DNA of 64,000 bases from Ideonella sp. WA131b (GTDB lineage: Bacteria > Pseudomonadota > Gammaproteobacteria > Burkholderiales > Burkholderiaceae_C). Below the pieces are notes generated by a model. It was not told the DNA's origin and searched no databases. It was given only the letters and a program-made list of their open reading frames with translations. The translations under genes were made by a program, and so were the position numbers. The stretch lies in NCBI GenBank assembly GCA_023657425.1, contig JAGTJW010000001.1, forward strand, positions 992,001 to 1,056,000, given 5' to 3'. Shown here piece by piece: positions 11,171-21,598 of the stretch. Each line of letters begins with the position of its first letter. The first letter of the stretch is position 1.

Positions 11171-12081
11171 CCGCGCCCCTGCGTGTGCTGTTGAGCGGCC
11201 GCTTCGAGGCCGGCGAGCGCGAGGCCTGGGCCGCTGAACTCGCGCGCCAGCTGCCCGAGGTGCAATGGCAGGATGACGCCGAGGCCGACACCGCGCCAGC
11301 CGGCATCGCCGCCGCGGTGGTGGCCAACCCCGCGGCGGGCCGCCTGGCGCGGCTGCCCGACCTGCGCCTGATCCAGAGCCTGTGGGCTGGCGTCGACAAG
11401 CTGCTCGCCGACCGCACGCTGCCCGTCGACGTGCCCGTCGCGCGCATGGTCGACCCGGCCATGAACGCCGCGATGGCCGAGACCGCGCTGTGGGCCGTGT
11501 TGGCGCTGCACCGCGGCTTCTTCAGCTACCAGGCGCAGCAGCGGCAGGGCCTCTGGCAGCCACTGCCGCAGCGGCGCGCCGACGAGGTGCCGGTGCTGGT
11601 GCTGGGCCGCGGCCAGATGGGCGGCACGGTCGCGGCGCGCATCGCCGCGATGGGCTACCCGGTGCAGACCTGGGGCCGCGGCGACGGTGCACTGGCGCAG
11701 CGACTGGCCGGCAGGGAGCTGGTCGTCAACCTGCTGCCCCTGACGCCCGACACCCGCGGCCTGCTCGATGCGCGCGCCTTTGCGGCGCTGCCGCGGGGCG
11801 CCGCGCTGGTGAACCTGGCACGCGGCGCCCACGTGGTCGATGCCGAGCTGCTGGCCGCGCTCGACAGCGGCCACCTGGCACACGCCGCGCTCGACGTGTT
11901 CCACACCGAGCCGCTGCCGGCCGCGCACCCGTTCTGGGCGCACCCGCGCGTGACGGTGCTGCCACACGCCGCCGCCGCCACCGACGCGCGCAGCGCCGCC
12001 GCCGTGGTGGCGGCCAACCTTCGCGCGCTGGCTGCCGGCAGGCCCATCGCCCACCTCGTCGACCGCTCGCGCGGTTACTGA
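11167..12081 (+). CDS. D-2-hydroxyacid dehydrogenase, glyoxylate/hydroxypyruvate reductase A type
   Basis: 304 residues. The ATG at 11167 overlaps the pncC stop (ATGA). The NAD(P)-binding Rossmann loop is VLGRGQMGGTVAARIAAMG (about 139-157). Catalytic residues of the D-isomer dehydrogenase family are present: Arg in VNLARGAHVVD, Glu in HTEPLPAAHPFW and His in VLPHAAAATD. Sequence and length resemble GhrA, which reduces glyoxylate and hydroxypyruvate; another alpha-keto acid as substrate is possible. Confidence 0.87.
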   Translation: MTAPLRVLLSGRFEAGEREAWAAELARQLPEVQWQDDAEADTAPAGIAAAVVANPAAGRLARLPDLRLIQSLWAGVDKLLADRTLPVDVPVARMVDPAMNAAMAETALWAVLALHRGFFSYQAQQRQGLWQPLPQRRADEVPVLVLGRGQMGGTVAARIAAMGYPVQTWGRGDGALAQRLAGRELVVNLLPLTPDTRGLLDARAFAALPRGAALVNLARGAHVVDAELLAALDSGHLAHAALDVFHTEPLPAAHPFWAHPRVTVLPHAAAATDARSAAAVVAANLRALAAGRPIAHLVDRSRGY

Positions 12082-12097
12082 CCGGACACCCATCCCC

Positions 12098-13135
12098 ATG
12101 GACCTCACCCGCTTCCCCCGCCGCCGCTACACCGAGGGCGCCACACCGATCGAACCCCTGCCGCGCTTCAGCGCCGCGCTCGCCGCCACCTGCCCTGGCG
12201 GCTGTGGCCCCGAGGTCTGGATCAAGCGCGACGACCTGCTGGGCCTGGCGCCCGGCGGCAACAAGACGCGCAAGCTCGAGTTCCTCGTGGCCGACGCGCT
12301 GGCCCAGGGCTGCGACACGCTCGTGACCTGCGGCGCGCCGCAGAGCAACCACTGCCGCATCACGCTGGCCGCGGCCGTGAAGGAGGGGCTGCAGTGCCGC
12401 TTCGTCATCGAGGAGCGCGTGCCCGGCAGCTTCGACGCCGAAGGCGGCGGCAACCACTTCCTGTTCCGGCTGCTGGGCGTGGAGGCGATCACCGTCGTGC
12501 CCGCCGGCACCGACATGGCCGCGGCCATGCAGCGCGTGGCCGACGAGGTGGCCGCGCTTGGCCGCAAGGCCTACGTCATCGCCGGTGGTGGCAGCAACGC
12601 GCTGGGCGGCCTGGGCTACGTGGCCTGCGCGCAGGAGCTGCAGCAGCAGCTGTTCGAGCGCCAACTCGCCATCGACCACCTGGTGGTGGGCAGCGGCAGC
12701 TCGGGCACGCACGGCGGGCTGGTGGCCGGCTTCATGGGCCAGCATCTGGGCATCCCGATCACCGGCATTGGCGTGAGCCGTGACCCAGGCCAGCAGCAGC
12801 CGCTGGTGCTGAAGGAGGCGCAGGCGGTGTGCGATCTGCTCGGCCTGCCGCTCAACGTGCGGCCCGAGGACGTGCGCTGCGTCGGCGGCTACTGGCAGCC
12901 CAAGTACTCGCTGCCCAATGCGCGCATGGTCGAGGCGGTGCAGCTGCTGGCGCGCACCGAGGCCATCCTGCTCGACCCCGTCTACACCGGCAAGGTGATG
13001 GCCGGGCTCATTGGCCTGGCGCGCGAGGGCGTCTTCAAGCCCGGCGAGCGTGTGCTGTTCCTGCACACGGGCGGCATGAGCTCGCTGTTCCCGTACCAGC
13101 GCGTGGTGCTGGGGCAGGACGCGGTCGCGCCCTGA
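12098..13135 (+). CDS. PLP-dependent D-cysteine desulfhydrase / L-cysteate sulfo-lyase family protein
   Basis: 345 residues of the ACC-deaminase fold. The PLP lysine is in APGGNKTRKLEFLVADAL, followed by the substrate segment CGAPQSNHCRITLAAA and glycine-rich phosphate loops (IAGGGSNALGGLGY and GSGSSGTHGGLVAGF). The N-terminus (LTRFPRRRYTEGATPIEPL) is shared by DcyD and CuyA, so the choice between D-cysteine to pyruvate, sulfide and ammonia and L-cysteate to pyruvate, sulfite and ammonia cannot be made from sequence alone. It starts 16 bases after the dehydrogenase gene and converges on holA. Confidence 0.85.
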   Translation: MDLTRFPRRRYTEGATPIEPLPRFSAALAATCPGGCGPEVWIKRDDLLGLAPGGNKTRKLEFLVADALAQGCDTLVTCGAPQSNHCRITLAAAVKEGLQCRFVIEERVPGSFDAEGGGNHFLFRLLGVEAITVVPAGTDMAAAMQRVADEVAALGRKAYVIAGGGSNALGGLGYVACAQELQQQLFERQLAIDHLVVGSGSSGTHGGLVAGFMGQHLGIPITGIGVSRDPGQQQPLVLKEAQAVCDLLGLPLNVRPEDVRCVGGYWQPKYSLPNARMVEAVQLLARTEAILLDPVYTGKVMAGLIGLAREGVFKPGERVLFLHTGGMSSLFPYQRVVLGQDAVAP

Positions 13136-13168
13136 ACGCTGCGCGGCCCGTTCGAGCCAGAGTGCAGT

Positions 13169-13266
13169 CCGTTCGGGCTGAGCTTGTCGAAGCCCTTCGA
13201 CAGGCTCAGGGCGAACGGGCGGCGCAGGCCCAGGGCGAACGGGCGGCGCAGGCCCAGGGCGAACGG
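13169..13266. repeat. REP-type palindrome plus 24-bp tandem repeat
   Basis: 13169-13218 is an imperfect 50-bp palindrome whose arms carry CTGAGCTTGTCGAAG and CTTCGACAGGCTCAG between CCGTTCG and CGAACGG ends. A 24-bp unit (starting GCGAACGGGCGGCGCAGG) then occurs at 13211-13234 and 13235-13258, with a partial third copy. It lies between the convergent PLP-enzyme gene and holA, where it probably marks both 3' ends. The same core recurs at 23722-23787 and 29819-30528. Confidence 0.8.
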
Positions 13267-13277
13267 ATCGGGCTGCC

Positions 13278-14378
13278 TCAGGCGCTGAGCGCCAGCCACA
13301 CGCGGCGGCCCTTGCTGCCGGCGGCCGGCGCGGTCGCAGGGGCCGCGGCCTCCAGCATCGACAGCATCCAGCGCCGCAGCGCGCCCCAGCCATCCACGGG
13401 CCAGGCGGCATGTGGCAGACCCTTGCAGATGCCGTCGACAATGGCCGCGGCGTCCAGCAGCGCGGCCACCCGGTGCTCGGCCAACAGCGGCGCGACGCGC
13501 TCCAGCGCGCGCTGCCGCGCGCCCCAGACGCGCGCCTCCTGGATGGCCATGCCGATGGGCCGGCCCTCGCGCAGCGCGGCCGTCACCCGCGCCAGCGCAC
13601 GCACGTCTTCGGCCAGCAGCCAGTGCACGCGCACCGCGGCCTCGCCTTCGGCGCGCAGGCCGTCGAGCATGCGCAGCGCGCGCGCCACCTGGCCGCCCCA
13701 CACGGCCTCGGAGAGCTGGGCCACGTCGTAACGCGCCACGTTCAGCACCGCCGCTTCCACCTGCTCGTAGCGCAGCTCGCCGGGGCCGTGCAGCAGCGCC
13801 AGCTTCTGCAGCTCCTGGTGCGCGGCCAGCAGGTTGCCCTCCACGCTGTCGGCAAAAAAGGCCAGTGTGCGCTGGCCTTCGTCGCCGGGCACGACCTTCT
13901 GCTGCTGGCGCGCCAGGCGCTGGGCCAGCCAGGCCGGCAGCGCGTGGCGCGGCACCGGCTCCACCTTGATGGCGGCCCCGGCGCCGTCGAGCGCGGCGAA
14001 CCACGCACTCTTCAGGCCCTGGCCGTCCAGTCCGGGCAGCGTCACCAGGGTCAGCACGTCGTCCGACAGGTGCTCGACATAACGCTGCAAAGCCTCGGAG
14101 CCGTCCTTGCCCGGCTTGCCCGAGGGGATGCGGATCTCGATCAGCTGGCGGTCGGCAAACAGGCTCATCGCCTGCGCGGCGCCGACCACGGCGCTCCAGT
14201 CGAAGTGCGAGCCGGCCACCGTGAAGACCTGGCGCTCGGTGTAGCCGGCCGCGCGCGCGGCGCCGCGGATGGTGTCGGCCGCCTCCTGGGCCAGCAGCGG
14301 CTCGTCGCCGTGCACCACGTACAACCCCTTCAGGCCGCGGGCCAGCGCGGCGTCGAGGGCGTCGGCGCGGATCTGCAT
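13278..14378 (-). CDS. holA: DNA polymerase III delta subunit
   Basis: 366 residues. HolA is the wrench subunit of the clamp loader that opens the beta sliding clamp. The N-terminal AAA+-like domain shows GLYVVHGDEPLLAQEAADTI and the SLFADRQLIEIRIPSGKPGK segment; the middle ADSVEGNLLAAHQELQKLAL is the family's most conserved part. The C-terminus ends in the alanine-rich collar region. It is the last gene of the leuS-lptE-holA run, an order typical of proteobacteria. Confidence 0.95.
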   Translation of the reverse strand: MQIRADALDAALARGLKGLYVVHGDEPLLAQEAADTIRGAARAAGYTERQVFTVAGSHFDWSAVVGAAQAMSLFADRQLIEIRIPSGKPGKDGSEALQRYVEHLSDDVLTLVTLPGLDGQGLKSAWFAALDGAGAAIKVEPVPRHALPAWLAQRLARQQQKVVPGDEGQRTLAFFADSVEGNLLAAHQELQKLALLHGPGELRYEQVEAAVLNVARYDVAQLSEAVWGGQVARALRMLDGLRAEGEAAVRVHWLLAEDVRALARVTAALREGRPIGMAIQEARVWGARQRALERVAPLLAEHRVAALLDAAAIVDGICKGLPHAAWPVDGWGALRRWMLSMLEAAAPATAPAAGSKGRRVWLALSA

Positions 14379-14396
14379 GGCCCGCGATGGTAGGCG

Positions 14397-14888
14397 CTAC
14401 ACGACGATGCTGGCCAGCCGCCGCAGCACCTGCTGCACGAGGTCGGCCTGCATCTCGCGGTAGAGCTCGGCTTCTTCGTGGGCCTTGGCCAGCGAAGCGC
14501 TCTCGGTAGTGGACAGGTCGCGCGCCGCCGTCAGATCGGCACGCGGGATCAGCAGCCGACCGCCCGGCGTGCGGGCGCTGAACTGCAGGCGCAGGCGCAG
14601 TTGCACCTCGCGCACCTGTGCGGCGGCGGTGCTGGCCACGACGCCCTTGTCGCGCAGGTCTTCGTGCGCCTCGAGCACGACCTCGGCGCGGTCGGGTGAG
14701 GGCAGCACCTGGACCTGTTCGCGCAGGGCCCGCACCAGCTCGGCCGCCAGCGGGCTGCGCGGCGCAAAGCCCACCAACGCGATCGAGCGGAACGCCAGCT
14801 TGGGCGGCTGCCGGCGCGCAAAGCCGCAGCCGGCCAGCAGCGCCGCCGCCGCCGGCAAGGCCAGCAATCGCCGTCTAGACGACAACAT
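14397..14888 (-). CDS. lptE: LPS-assembly lipoprotein LptE
   Basis: 163 residues. The lipoprotein signal peptide is [16 protein letters not shown], with Cys at about residue 21 as lipid anchor. [23 protein letters not shown] and the C-terminal [19 protein letters not shown] are typical of LptE, the plug of the LptD barrel at the outer membrane. The start overlaps the leuS stop by 14 bases and holA follows at 18 bases. The sequence between signal and tail is weakly conserved, as is usual, so identity rests on the signal, C-terminus and gene order. Confidence 0.93.
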   Translation of the reverse strand: MLSSRRRLLALPAAAALLAGCGFARRQPPKLAFRSIALVGFAPRSPLAAELVRALREQVQVLPSPDRAEVVLEAHEDLRDKGVVASTAAAQVREVQLRLRLQFSARTPGGRLLIPRADLTAARDLSTTESASLAKAHEEAELYREMQADLVQQVLRRLASIVV

Positions 14889-17511
14889 TCACCAACCGGC
14901 CCGGCACAACGACGACCTTCTTCGGCGCCTGGCCCTCGCTGAATTTCGCGAACTCGGCACTGGCCAGCGCTGCGGCTTCGATGGCGGCCCGGTCGGCGCG
15001 GGCCGGCACGCGCAGTGCGCCGCGCAGCCTGCCGTTGATCTGCAGCACGAGCTCGATCTCGTCCTGCACCAGCGCCGCCTCGTCGACGGCGGGCCAGGGC
15101 GTGTCGTGCAGCAGGCCCAGCGCGGCATCAAAGCCCAGCGCCGCCCACAGGCCGTGGGTGGCGTGCGGCGCGGCCGGGTACAGCGCGCGCAGCAGGATGC
15201 CGTAGCCCTCGCGCACGTCTGCCGCCTTGGTGGCCGGCTCGGCCGCTGCTGCGGCGTCTTCCAGCGCGTTGAGCATCTTCATCGCGCCGCTGATCACGGT
15301 GTTGTACTGCAGCCGCTCGTAGTCGCCCGTCACCTGGCGCAGCAGCAGGTGCATCTCGCGGCGCAGCGGCGCATTGCCGCCGGCCGTGGCCGGCGCGGCC
15401 TTGATCGCTGCCGCGTGCTTGGCGCCAAAGGCCCACAGCCGGCGCAGGAAGCGCCAGCAGCCCTCGGCGCCGCTGTCGCTCCAGGCCGCGCTCTGGTCGG
15501 GCGGGCCGGCGAACATGGTGAACACGCGCGCCGTGTCGGCGCCGAACTTCGCGATGATGTCGCGCGGCTCCACCACGTTGTTCTTGCTCTTGGACATCTT
15601 CTCGATGCCACCCAGCTGCACCGGCAGGCCGTCGGCCTTGGCGGTGGCCGAGACCGGCGCGCCGCGCTCGTCGAAGCGCACGTCGACCTCGCTCGGGTAG
15701 AACCAGCGCTTCTTGCCCGAGCCGTCTTCTCGGCAGTAGCTTTCGTTGAGCAGCATGCCCTGGGTGAACAGGCGCTTGAAGGGCTCGCCGTACGACACCA
15801 GACCGAGGTCGCGCATGGCCTTGGTCCAGAAGCGCGCGTACAGCAGGTGCAGCACGGCGTGCTCGATGCCGCCGATGTACTGGTCCATGGGCATCCAGTA
15901 CTCGTTGCGCGCATCCACCATCGCCTCGTCGCTGCCGGGGCAGCAGTAGCGCATGGTGTACCAGGCGCTGTCGACGAAGGTGTCCATGGTGTCCGTCTCG
16001 CGGCGGGCCTCCGCGCCGCAGCTCGGGCACTTCACGCGCAGGAAGGCCTCGCACTTGTTCAGCGGGTTGCCGCTGCCGTCGGGCACGAGGTCCTCGGGCA
16101 GCAGCACCGGCAGGTCGGTCTCGGGCACCGGCACGGCACCACACTGCGGGCAGTGGATGATGGGGATGGGCGTGCCCCAGTAGCGCTGGCGGCTGATGCC
16201 CCAGTCGCGCAGGCGCCAGGTGATCTTCTTGTCGCCGAGGCCGCGCTCGGCCAGGGCGGCGGCGATGGCGTCGACCGCAGCCTTGTGCGACAGGCCGCTG
16301 TAGACACCGGAGTTGACGGTCACGCCGCGCTGCTTGTCGGCATACCAATCCTGCCAGCGCTGGTGGTCGTAGACCTCGCCGTCGACATGCACCACCTGTT
16401 GGATCCTCAGGCCGTACTTCTGCGCGAAGGCCAAGTCGCGCTCGTCGTGCGCAGGAACGCCCATCACGGCGCCGTCGCCGTAGCCCATCAACACGTAGTT
16501 GCCCACCCACAGCGGCACGTCCTGCTGGGTGAGCGGGTGGCGCACGACGAGGCCGGTGTCCATGCCTTCCTTCTCGCGCAGTGCCAGCTCGGCCTCGGTG
16601 GTGCCGCTCTGCTTGCACTTGTCGATGAAGGCCGCCAGCGCCGGGTTGCCGGCGGCGGCGTGCGCGGCCAGCGGGTGCTCGGGCGCCACGGCGCAGAAGG
16701 TGACACCCATGATGGTGTCGGCGCGCGTCGTGAAGACGTGCATCCGGCCGCCCTGGATGGGCTCGCCATCGGCGCCCCGGATGTCGTGCATGAAGGCGAA
16801 GCGCACGCCCTCGCTCTTGCCGATCCAGTGCTCCTGCATCAGCCGCACGCGCTCGGGCCAACCTTCCAGGTAGTCGCGGTGCGTGGGGTCGGTCACGCCG
16901 GCCAGCAGCTCGTCGGCGTATCTCGTGATGGCCAGGTAGTAGCCGGGGATCTCGCGCTTTTCCACCGGTGCGCCGCTGCGCCAGCCGCGGCCGTCGACCA
17001 CCTGCTCGTTGGCCAGCACGGTCTGGTCGACCGGGTCCCAGTTGACGACCTGCGTCTTCTTGTAGGCGATGCCCTTCTCGAGCATCTTCAGGAAGAACCA
17101 CTGGTTCCACTTGTAGTAGCCGGCGTCGCAGGTGGCGAGCTCGCGGCTCCAATCGAAAGCCAGGCCCAGCGGCTGCATCTGGCTCTTCATGTCGGCGATG
17201 TTGGCGCGCGTCCAGGCCGCAGGGGCCACGCCGTTGTCGATGGCGGCGTTCTCGGCCGGCAGGCCGAAGGCGTCCCAGCCCATCGGCATCAGCACGTTGT
17301 AGCCCTTCATGCGCAGCCAGCGCGCCATCATGTCGTTGATGGTGTAGTTGCGCACGTGGCCCATGTGCAGCTTGCCGCTGGGGTAGGGCAGCATGCTGCA
17401 GGCGTAGAACTTGGGGCGGCCCGCGTCTTCGGTGACGTGGTGCGCGCCGGTCGCGGCCCAGTGCGCCTGCGCGGCGGCTTCGACTTCGGCGGGGACGTAC
17501 TTGTCGTTCAT
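14875..17511 (-). CDS. leuS: Leucyl-tRNA synthetase
   Basis: 878 residues, full length for bacterial LeuRS. The class I HIGH motif is in [19 protein letters not shown] near residue 45 and KMSKS in [12 protein letters not shown] near residue 637. The editing (CP1) domain lies about 230-430, with [21 protein letters not shown] zinc-type CPSCG segment is near residue 500. The C-terminus holds the tRNA-binding domain. The start ATG at 17509-17511 sits 20 bases after exbD, so the whole bamE-to-holA block may be one operon. Confidence 0.97.
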   Translation of the reverse strand: MNDKYVPAEVEAAAQAHWAATGAHHVTEDAGRPKFYACSMLPYPSGKLHMGHVRNYTINDMMARWLRMKGYNVLMPMGWDAFGLPAENAAIDNGVAPAAWTRANIADMKSQMQPLGLAFDWSRELATCDAGYYKWNQWFFLKMLEKGIAYKKTQVVNWDPVDQTVLANEQVVDGRGWRSGAPVEKREIPGYYLAITRYADELLAGVTDPTHRDYLEGWPERVRLMQEHWIGKSEGVRFAFMHDIRGADGEPIQGGRMHVFTTRADTIMGVTFCAVAPEHPLAAHAAAGNPALAAFIDKCKQSGTTEAELALREKEGMDTGLVVRHPLTQQDVPLWVGNYVLMGYGDGAVMGVPAHDERDLAFAQKYGLRIQQVVHVDGEVYDHQRWQDWYADKQRGVTVNSGVYSGLSHKAAVDAIAAALAERGLGDKKITWRLRDWGISRQRYWGTPIPIIHCPQCGAVPVPETDLPVLLPEDLVPDGSGNPLNKCEAFLRVKCPSCGAEARRETDTMDTFVDSAWYTMRYCCPGSDEAMVDARNEYWMPMDQYIGGIEHAVLHLLYARFWTKAMRDLGLVSYGEPFKRLFTQGMLLNESYCREDGSGKKRWFYPSEVDVRFDERGAPVSATAKADGLPVQLGGIEKMSKSKNNVVEPRDIIAKFGADTARVFTMFAGPPDQSAAWSDSGAEGCWRFLRRLWAFGAKHAAAIKAAPATAGGNAPLRREMHLLLRQVTGDYERLQYNTVISGAMKMLNALEDAAAAAEPATKAADVREGYGILLRALYPAAPHATHGLWAALGFDAALGLLHDTPWPAVDEAALVQDEIELVLQINGRLRGALRVPARADRAAIEAAALASAEFAKFSEGQAPKKVVVVPGRLVNVVV

Positions 17512-17531
17512 CGCCGGGATTGTAGGGAGCG

Positions 17532-17987
17532 CTACCTCGGCGACGCCTCTGTCGGACGATCGGTGACCAGCCCGATGCGCACCAGCCCCGCGCCCTGCAC
17601 CCAGCCGATCAGCTCGGCCACGCGGCCATAGGGCACGGCGCGGTCGGCGCGCAGCTGCAGCTCGGTGGCGGGGTCGCGCGCCACCGCCGCGCGGGCGGCG
17701 GCCTCCAGGCGGCTGCGCAGCGCGGCCTCGGGCAGCGCCTCGTCGCCCAGGAACACGCGGCCTTGCGCGTCGATGCTCACCGCCAGCACGGGGCTGCTGC
17801 CCCCGCCGGCCGCGGCATCGGAGGCGGGCAGCTCCAGCTGCAGCCGGCTGGCCAGCAGCGGTGCGGTGACGATGAAGATCACCAGCAGCACCAGCATCAC
17901 GTCGATCAGCGGCGTCATGTTGATGTCGCTCATCGGCCCCTTGCTGGCGGTGGAGGGCTCGCGCCGTGTCAGGCGTCCGAAGGCCAT
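17532..17987 (-). CDS. exbD: Biopolymer transport protein ExbD/TolR family
   Basis: 151 residues. One N-terminal membrane helix ([19 protein letters not shown]) carries the conserved Asp that channels protons in ExbD/TolR proteins, preceded by the usual SDINMTP. The C-terminal part is the periplasmic domain. With ExbB, encoded four bases upstream, it forms a proton-driven motor that energises TonB or an equivalent. No tonB gene is near, so ExbD and TolR roles cannot be separated with certainty. Confidence 0.93.
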   Translation of the reverse strand: MAFGRLTRREPSTASKGPMSDINMTPLIDVMLVLLVIFIVTAPLLASRLQLELPASDAAAGGGSSPVLAVSIDAQGRVFLGDEALPEAALRSRLEAAARAAVARDPATELQLRADRAVPYGRVAELIGWVQGAGLVRIGLVTDRPTEASPR

Positions 17988-17991
17988 GGCG

Positions 17992-18624
17992 CTACAGGTC
18001 CAGGAGGTCGTGCGCGTAGCCTTCGAGCTGGGCCTGGCACTCGGCGATCCAGCTGCCGAACAGGTTGTAGGCCAGCACCGCGGGCACGGCCACGGCGATG
18101 CCGGCGGCCGTCATGACGAGCGCCTCGCCGACCGGGCCGCTCACCTGGTCGAGCGACACCTGCCCGACGCCCACCAGGCCCACCAGCGCGTGGTAGATGC
18201 CCCAGACGGTGCCGAAGAGGCCGACGAAGGGCGCCGTGGCACCGATGCTGGCCAGCACCACCTGCCCCGACTGCAGCTGCACATGCGCGGCCTGCAGGGC
18301 GTCCCGCAGCCGCCGTGTGCGCTGGCTCTCGGGCCGCGCGGCGGCCTGCAGCGTGGCCGCGGCGGGCTCGGCCTCGGCGGCGTCGAGCAGCGGCAGCAGC
18401 AGGCGTTCGCGGTCGAGCGCCTGCAGCCGCGCGCGCCCGTCGGCGCGCGAGGGGGCATCCCAGAACGCCGGCAGCGCACGCGCCAGGTCAGCGGCGGCGC
18501 GCCGCAGCACCCAGGTCTTCCAGACGATCAGCACCCAGGCTGCGATCGACATCGCCAGCAGCAGCAGCGCGGTGCCGCGGCCCACGCCGTCGGCGGCGTT
18601 CCAGAGCTGGGCCAGCCCGTCCAT
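17992..18624 (-). CDS. exbB: MotA/TolQ/ExbB proton channel family protein
   Basis: 210 residues with three membrane helices: about 15-35, the conserved [25 protein letters not shown] (about 110-135) and [22 protein letters not shown] (about 155-178). These form the ExbB/TolQ pentameric channel. It precedes exbD by four bases and follows dapB by nine, so co-expression is likely. Confidence 0.93.
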   Translation of the reverse strand: MDGLAQLWNAADGVGRGTALLLLAMSIAAWVLIVWKTWVLRRAAADLARALPAFWDAPSRADGRARLQALDRERLLLPLLDAAEAEPAAATLQAAARPESQRTRRLRDALQAAHVQLQSGQVVLASIGATAPFVGLFGTVWGIYHALVGLVGVGQVSLDQVSGPVGEALVMTAAGIAVAVPAVLAYNLFGSWIAECQAQLEGYAHDLLDL

Positions 18625-18633
18625 CGCGGCAGG

Positions 18634-19455
18634 CTACAGGCCCAGCACGTCGGTCATGCCGTACAGGCCGGGGCCGTGGGCGGCCAGGAAGTGGGCCGCG
18701 CGCAGGCTGCCCTCGGCGTAGTTGGCGCGGCTGCCGTTGCGGTGCGCGATCTCGATGCGCTCGCCGGTGCCGGCGAACATCACGACGTGCTCGCCGACGA
18801 TGTCGCCGCCGCGCAGCGTGCCGAAGCCGATGCTGCCGCGCATGCGTTCACCCGTTTGGCCCTCGCGGCTGAGCACGGCGTGCGTGGCGAAGTCGACGCC
18901 GCGGCCGCGCGCCACGGCCTCGCCCAGCGCGAGCGCGGTGCCGCTGGGGGCATCGACCTTGTGGCGGTGGTGCACCTCGTAGACCTCGGCGTCATAGCGG
19001 TCGTCGAGCGCACGCGCGGCGGCCTCCACCAGCTTGGCCATCACGTTCACGCCCACGCTCATGTTGGGTGCGAAGACGATGCCCACGTGTTGCGCCGCCG
19101 CGCCGATGGCGGCCTTTTGCGCGGGCGTGAAGCCGGTGGTGCCGATGACCAGGGCCACGCCGTGACGCTGCGCCAGCGCCAGGTGCGCCATCGTGCCCTC
19201 GGGGCGCGTGAAGTCGATCAGCACATCGACGCCCGAGGCCAGCGCCGCGTGAGCATCGGCGACGACAGCCACGCCGGTGGCGCGGCCCAGTGGCGCGCCG
19301 GCATCCTGGCCCAGCACCGGGCTGCCGGCCACGTCGAGTGCCGCGGCCAGCCGGGCCTGCGGGTCGGCCAGCACGGCCTCGATCAGCATGCGGCCCATGC
19401 GGCCGCCGGCACCGGCGATCGCGACGCGCACGGCCATCGCCTCAGCCCGGTTCAA
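18634..19455 (-). CDS. dapB: 4-hydroxy-tetrahydrodipicolinate reductase
   Basis: 273 residues. DapB catalyses the NAD(P)H-dependent step of lysine and diaminopimelate synthesis. Motifs are the Rossmann loop [33 protein letters not shown], the catalytic His/Lys segment [15 protein letters not shown] and the C-terminal [12 protein letters not shown]. Its start lies within the bamE 3' end (14-base overlap). Confidence 0.97.
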   Translation of the reverse strand: MNRAEAMAVRVAIAGAGGRMGRMLIEAVLADPQARLAAALDVAGSPVLGQDAGAPLGRATGVAVVADAHAALASGVDVLIDFTRPEGTMAHLALAQRHGVALVIGTTGFTPAQKAAIGAAAQHVGIVFAPNMSVGVNVMAKLVEAAARALDDRYDAEVYEVHHRHKVDAPSGTALALGEAVARGRGVDFATHAVLSREGQTGERMRGSIGFGTLRGGDIVGEHVVMFAGTGERIEIAHRNGSRANYAEGSLRAAHFLAAHGPGLYGMTDVLGL

Positions 19456-19981
19456 GCGGCGGGTAGCTGCGCGCCGGGCCCTGCGGCGGCGGCAGCGTGG
19501 TGGGCGCGGCCACCGGCGCGGGCGGCGGCAGCGCCTTGCGCTCAGCCTCGCTCAGCTCGAGCAGAACCGGCCGGCCGCTGATCGGGCGGGCGATGGAGGC
19601 GACGAACTCGCGCTCGCTGGGCAGATCGGAGGGGGCCTGCACCGACTTCACCCTTTCGCCGTCAAAGAACACCACGATGGCCCGTCGCTGCGGCTCGGTG
19701 CGGGGGCGGCGCAGCGTGAAGAGATAGTCCCAGCGGTCGGCGTGGAAGGGGTCGGTGAGCAGCGGCGTGCCGAGCACGTCGCGCACCTGCAGCCGCGTCA
19801 TGCCGGGGCGGACGAGCGCCATCTGCTCCTGGGTGACCACGTTGCCCTGCACGATGTCGATGCGGTAGGGCGTGATCAGCCCGACCAGGCTGTCGGTGCG
19901 GTCGAGCGACCCGCAGCCCGCCAGCAGGCTGCTGGCGGCGGCGAGGGCGGCGGCGGCCGCGGGGGCGAGGAATCGACGCAT
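19442..19981 (-). CDS. bamE: Outer membrane assembly lipoprotein BamE (SmpA/OmlA)
   Basis: 179 residues. Lipoprotein signal [14 protein letters not shown] with the anchor Cys at about residue 23. The core [36 protein letters not shown] is split here only by length limits and is the hallmark of BamE, which stabilises the BAM complex. The C-terminal 60 residues are a Pro/Ala-rich extension beyond the short enteric form. It is first in the long minus-strand run and divergent from fur; the 106-base gap must contain both promoters. Confidence 0.94.
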   Translation of the reverse strand: MRRFLAPAAAAALAAASSLLAGCGSLDRTDSLVGLITPYRIDIVQGNVVTQEQMALVRPGMTRLQVRDVLGTPLLTDPFHADRWDYLFTLRRPRTEPQRRAIVVFFDGERVKSVQAPSDLPSEREFVASIARPISGRPVLLELSEAERKALPPPAPVAAPTTLPPPQGPARSYPPLEPG

Positions 19982-20087
19982 GGCTGGCGCGAGTCAGGGC
20001 TCGTTCGGTGCCCCGCTGCACGTGCTGGATATGATGCGCCGATTCTAGCGACGCAGTCCCGCGGCACCGCCGTGCCAGGAGAGGCGA

Positions 20088-20519
20088 GTGAATCACGTCG
20101 ACGAACTCAAGAGCAGCGGGCTCAAGGCCACGCTGCCGCGCATCAAGATCCTGGAGGTCTTCCAGCGCTCGGAGCGCCGCCACCTCACGGCCGAGGACGT
20201 GTTCAAGGTGCTGCTGCACGATGGCGCCGACATCGGTCTGGCCACCGTCTACCGCGTGCTCATGCAGTTCGAGCAGGCCGGGTTGCTGATCCGCAGCAAC
20301 TTCGAGAGCGGCAAGGCGGTGTTCGAGCTTGATGAAGGCCAGCACCACGACCATCTGGTGTGCCTGGACTGCGGCCGCGTCGAGGAGTTCTTCGATGCGC
20401 AGATCGAGCAGCGCCAGCGCGCCGTGGCCACTGAGCGCGGCTACACGCTGCAGGAGCACTCGCTGGCGCTGTACGCCCGCTGCGCCAAGGACGCCTGCCC
20501 GCATCGGCCGGGCAAGTGA
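20088..20519 (+). CDS. fur: Ferric uptake regulator Fur
   Basis: 143 residues from a GTG at 20088, preceded by GAGAGG. The N-terminal winged helix includes LKSSGLKATLPRIKILEVF and GLATVYRVLMQFEQAGLL. The metal-binding dimerisation domain has HHDHLVCLDCGRVEEF with the Cys-x-x-Cys zinc pair and a second Cys pair in CAKDACPH at the C-terminus. With Fe(II) it represses iron-uptake genes. Divergence from bamE is a recurrent betaproteobacterial order. I do not see a clear Fur box in the shared upstream region. Confidence 0.97.
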   Translation: MNHVDELKSSGLKATLPRIKILEVFQRSERRHLTAEDVFKVLLHDGADIGLATVYRVLMQFEQAGLLIRSNFESGKAVFELDEGQHHDHLVCLDCGRVEEFFDAQIEQRQRAVATERGYTLQEHSLALYARCAKDACPHRPGK

Positions 20520-20541
20520 GCGCTCGGGCCTCGGCGGGGCT

Positions 20542-21498
20542 TCATTCCGGCGCGCCCTTGTCCATCGCCGCCTGGTGCCGGCGGATGAACTCCTGGTAGG
20601 TGTCGATGCCGCGCAGCTGCAGCACGGTGTTGCGCACCGCGGCCTCCACCAGCACCGCCAGGTTGCGGCCGGCGTCCACCGCGATCACCACCTTGCGCAC
20701 CGGCAGGCCCAGCACCTCTTCGTGCAGCGGCTCGTAGGGCATGCGCTCGAACTCGCGCTCCAGCGTTTCCTTGCGCACGAGGTGCACGATCAGCTTCAGG
20801 CGCATCTTCCGGCGCACCGCCGTCTCGCCGAAGATGGCCTTGATGTCGAGCAGGCCGATGCCGCGCACCTCGAGCAGGTTCTGCAGCAGCTCGGGGCAGC
20901 GGCCTTCCAGCGCCGTCTGGCTGATGCGGTAGATGTCGACCGCGTCGTCGGCCACCAGGCCGTGGCCGCGCGACACGAGCTCCAGGCCCAGTTCGCTCTT
21001 GCCCAGGCCCGACTCGCCGGTGAGCAGCACGCCGAGGCCCAGGATGTCCATGAACACCCCGTGGCGCGTGGTGCGCTCGGCGAAGTGCTGGCCGAGATAG
21101 CTGCGCACCAGGTCGATCACGTGGCCGGCGCTCTCGGCGGTGGCGAACAGCGGGATCTCGGCGCGGTCGCACATGGCCGCCAGCCGCGGCGGCACCTTCA
21201 CGCCGTCGGCAACGATGATCACCGGCGGCTCCAGCGTGACGATGCGCGCGATGCGGCGCTCGGCGTCCTCGGGGCTGGTGCTTTCGAGGTAGCCCACCTC
21301 GCGCCGGCCAACGATCTGCACGCGGTAGGGGTGGATGTAATTGAGGTAGCCGACGAGGTCGGCCGCGCTGCGCGCGTCGCGCACGGCGGCGTCGTCGAAG
21401 CGGCGTTCCGGATGGCCCTGGCCGGCCACCCAGGCCCAGTGCAGCGCCTCGCGGTGAGCTTCGAACAGCGCTTCGGCGCTGATGCTTGTGGGCTTCAT
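20542..21498 (-). CDS. hprK: HPr kinase/phosphorylase
   Basis: 318 residues. The Walker A loop reads [17 protein letters not shown], followed by [15 protein letters not shown] and the family signature [18 protein letters not shown]. In proteobacteria HprK phosphorylates the HPr-like protein of the nitrogen PTS on Ser. The C-terminal [20 protein letters not shown] is also typical. It is downstream of ptsN on the same strand, consistent with a PTS-Ntr locus. HPr and EI genes are not in the window. Confidence 0.96.
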   Translation of the reverse strand: MKPTSISAEALFEAHREALHWAWVAGQGHPERRFDDAAVRDARSAADLVGYLNYIHPYRVQIVGRREVGYLESTSPEDAERRIARIVTLEPPVIIVADGVKVPPRLAAMCDRAEIPLFATAESAGHVIDLVRSYLGQHFAERTTRHGVFMDILGLGVLLTGESGLGKSELGLELVSRGHGLVADDAVDIYRISQTALEGRCPELLQNLLEVRGIGLLDIKAIFGETAVRRKMRLKLIVHLVRKETLEREFERMPYEPLHEEVLGLPVRKVVIAVDAGRNLAVLVEAAVRNTVLQLRGIDTYQEFIRRHQAAMDKGAPE

Positions 21499-21598
21499 CC
21501 CGCCACGGCGGCCCAGGCCAGGCGCGGAACCGGCTCCGCCGGGCCGCCGCCTGAGCCCCCTCGGGGGGTGGCGGGCGCGAGCGTGCCGGGGGGCACCA

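Noticed and set aside
20004-20035. Promoter with TATGAT (20030-20035) before fur
   Set aside because: No acceptable -35 hexamer at the right spacing and no Fur-box-like dyad; too weak to list as a feature.
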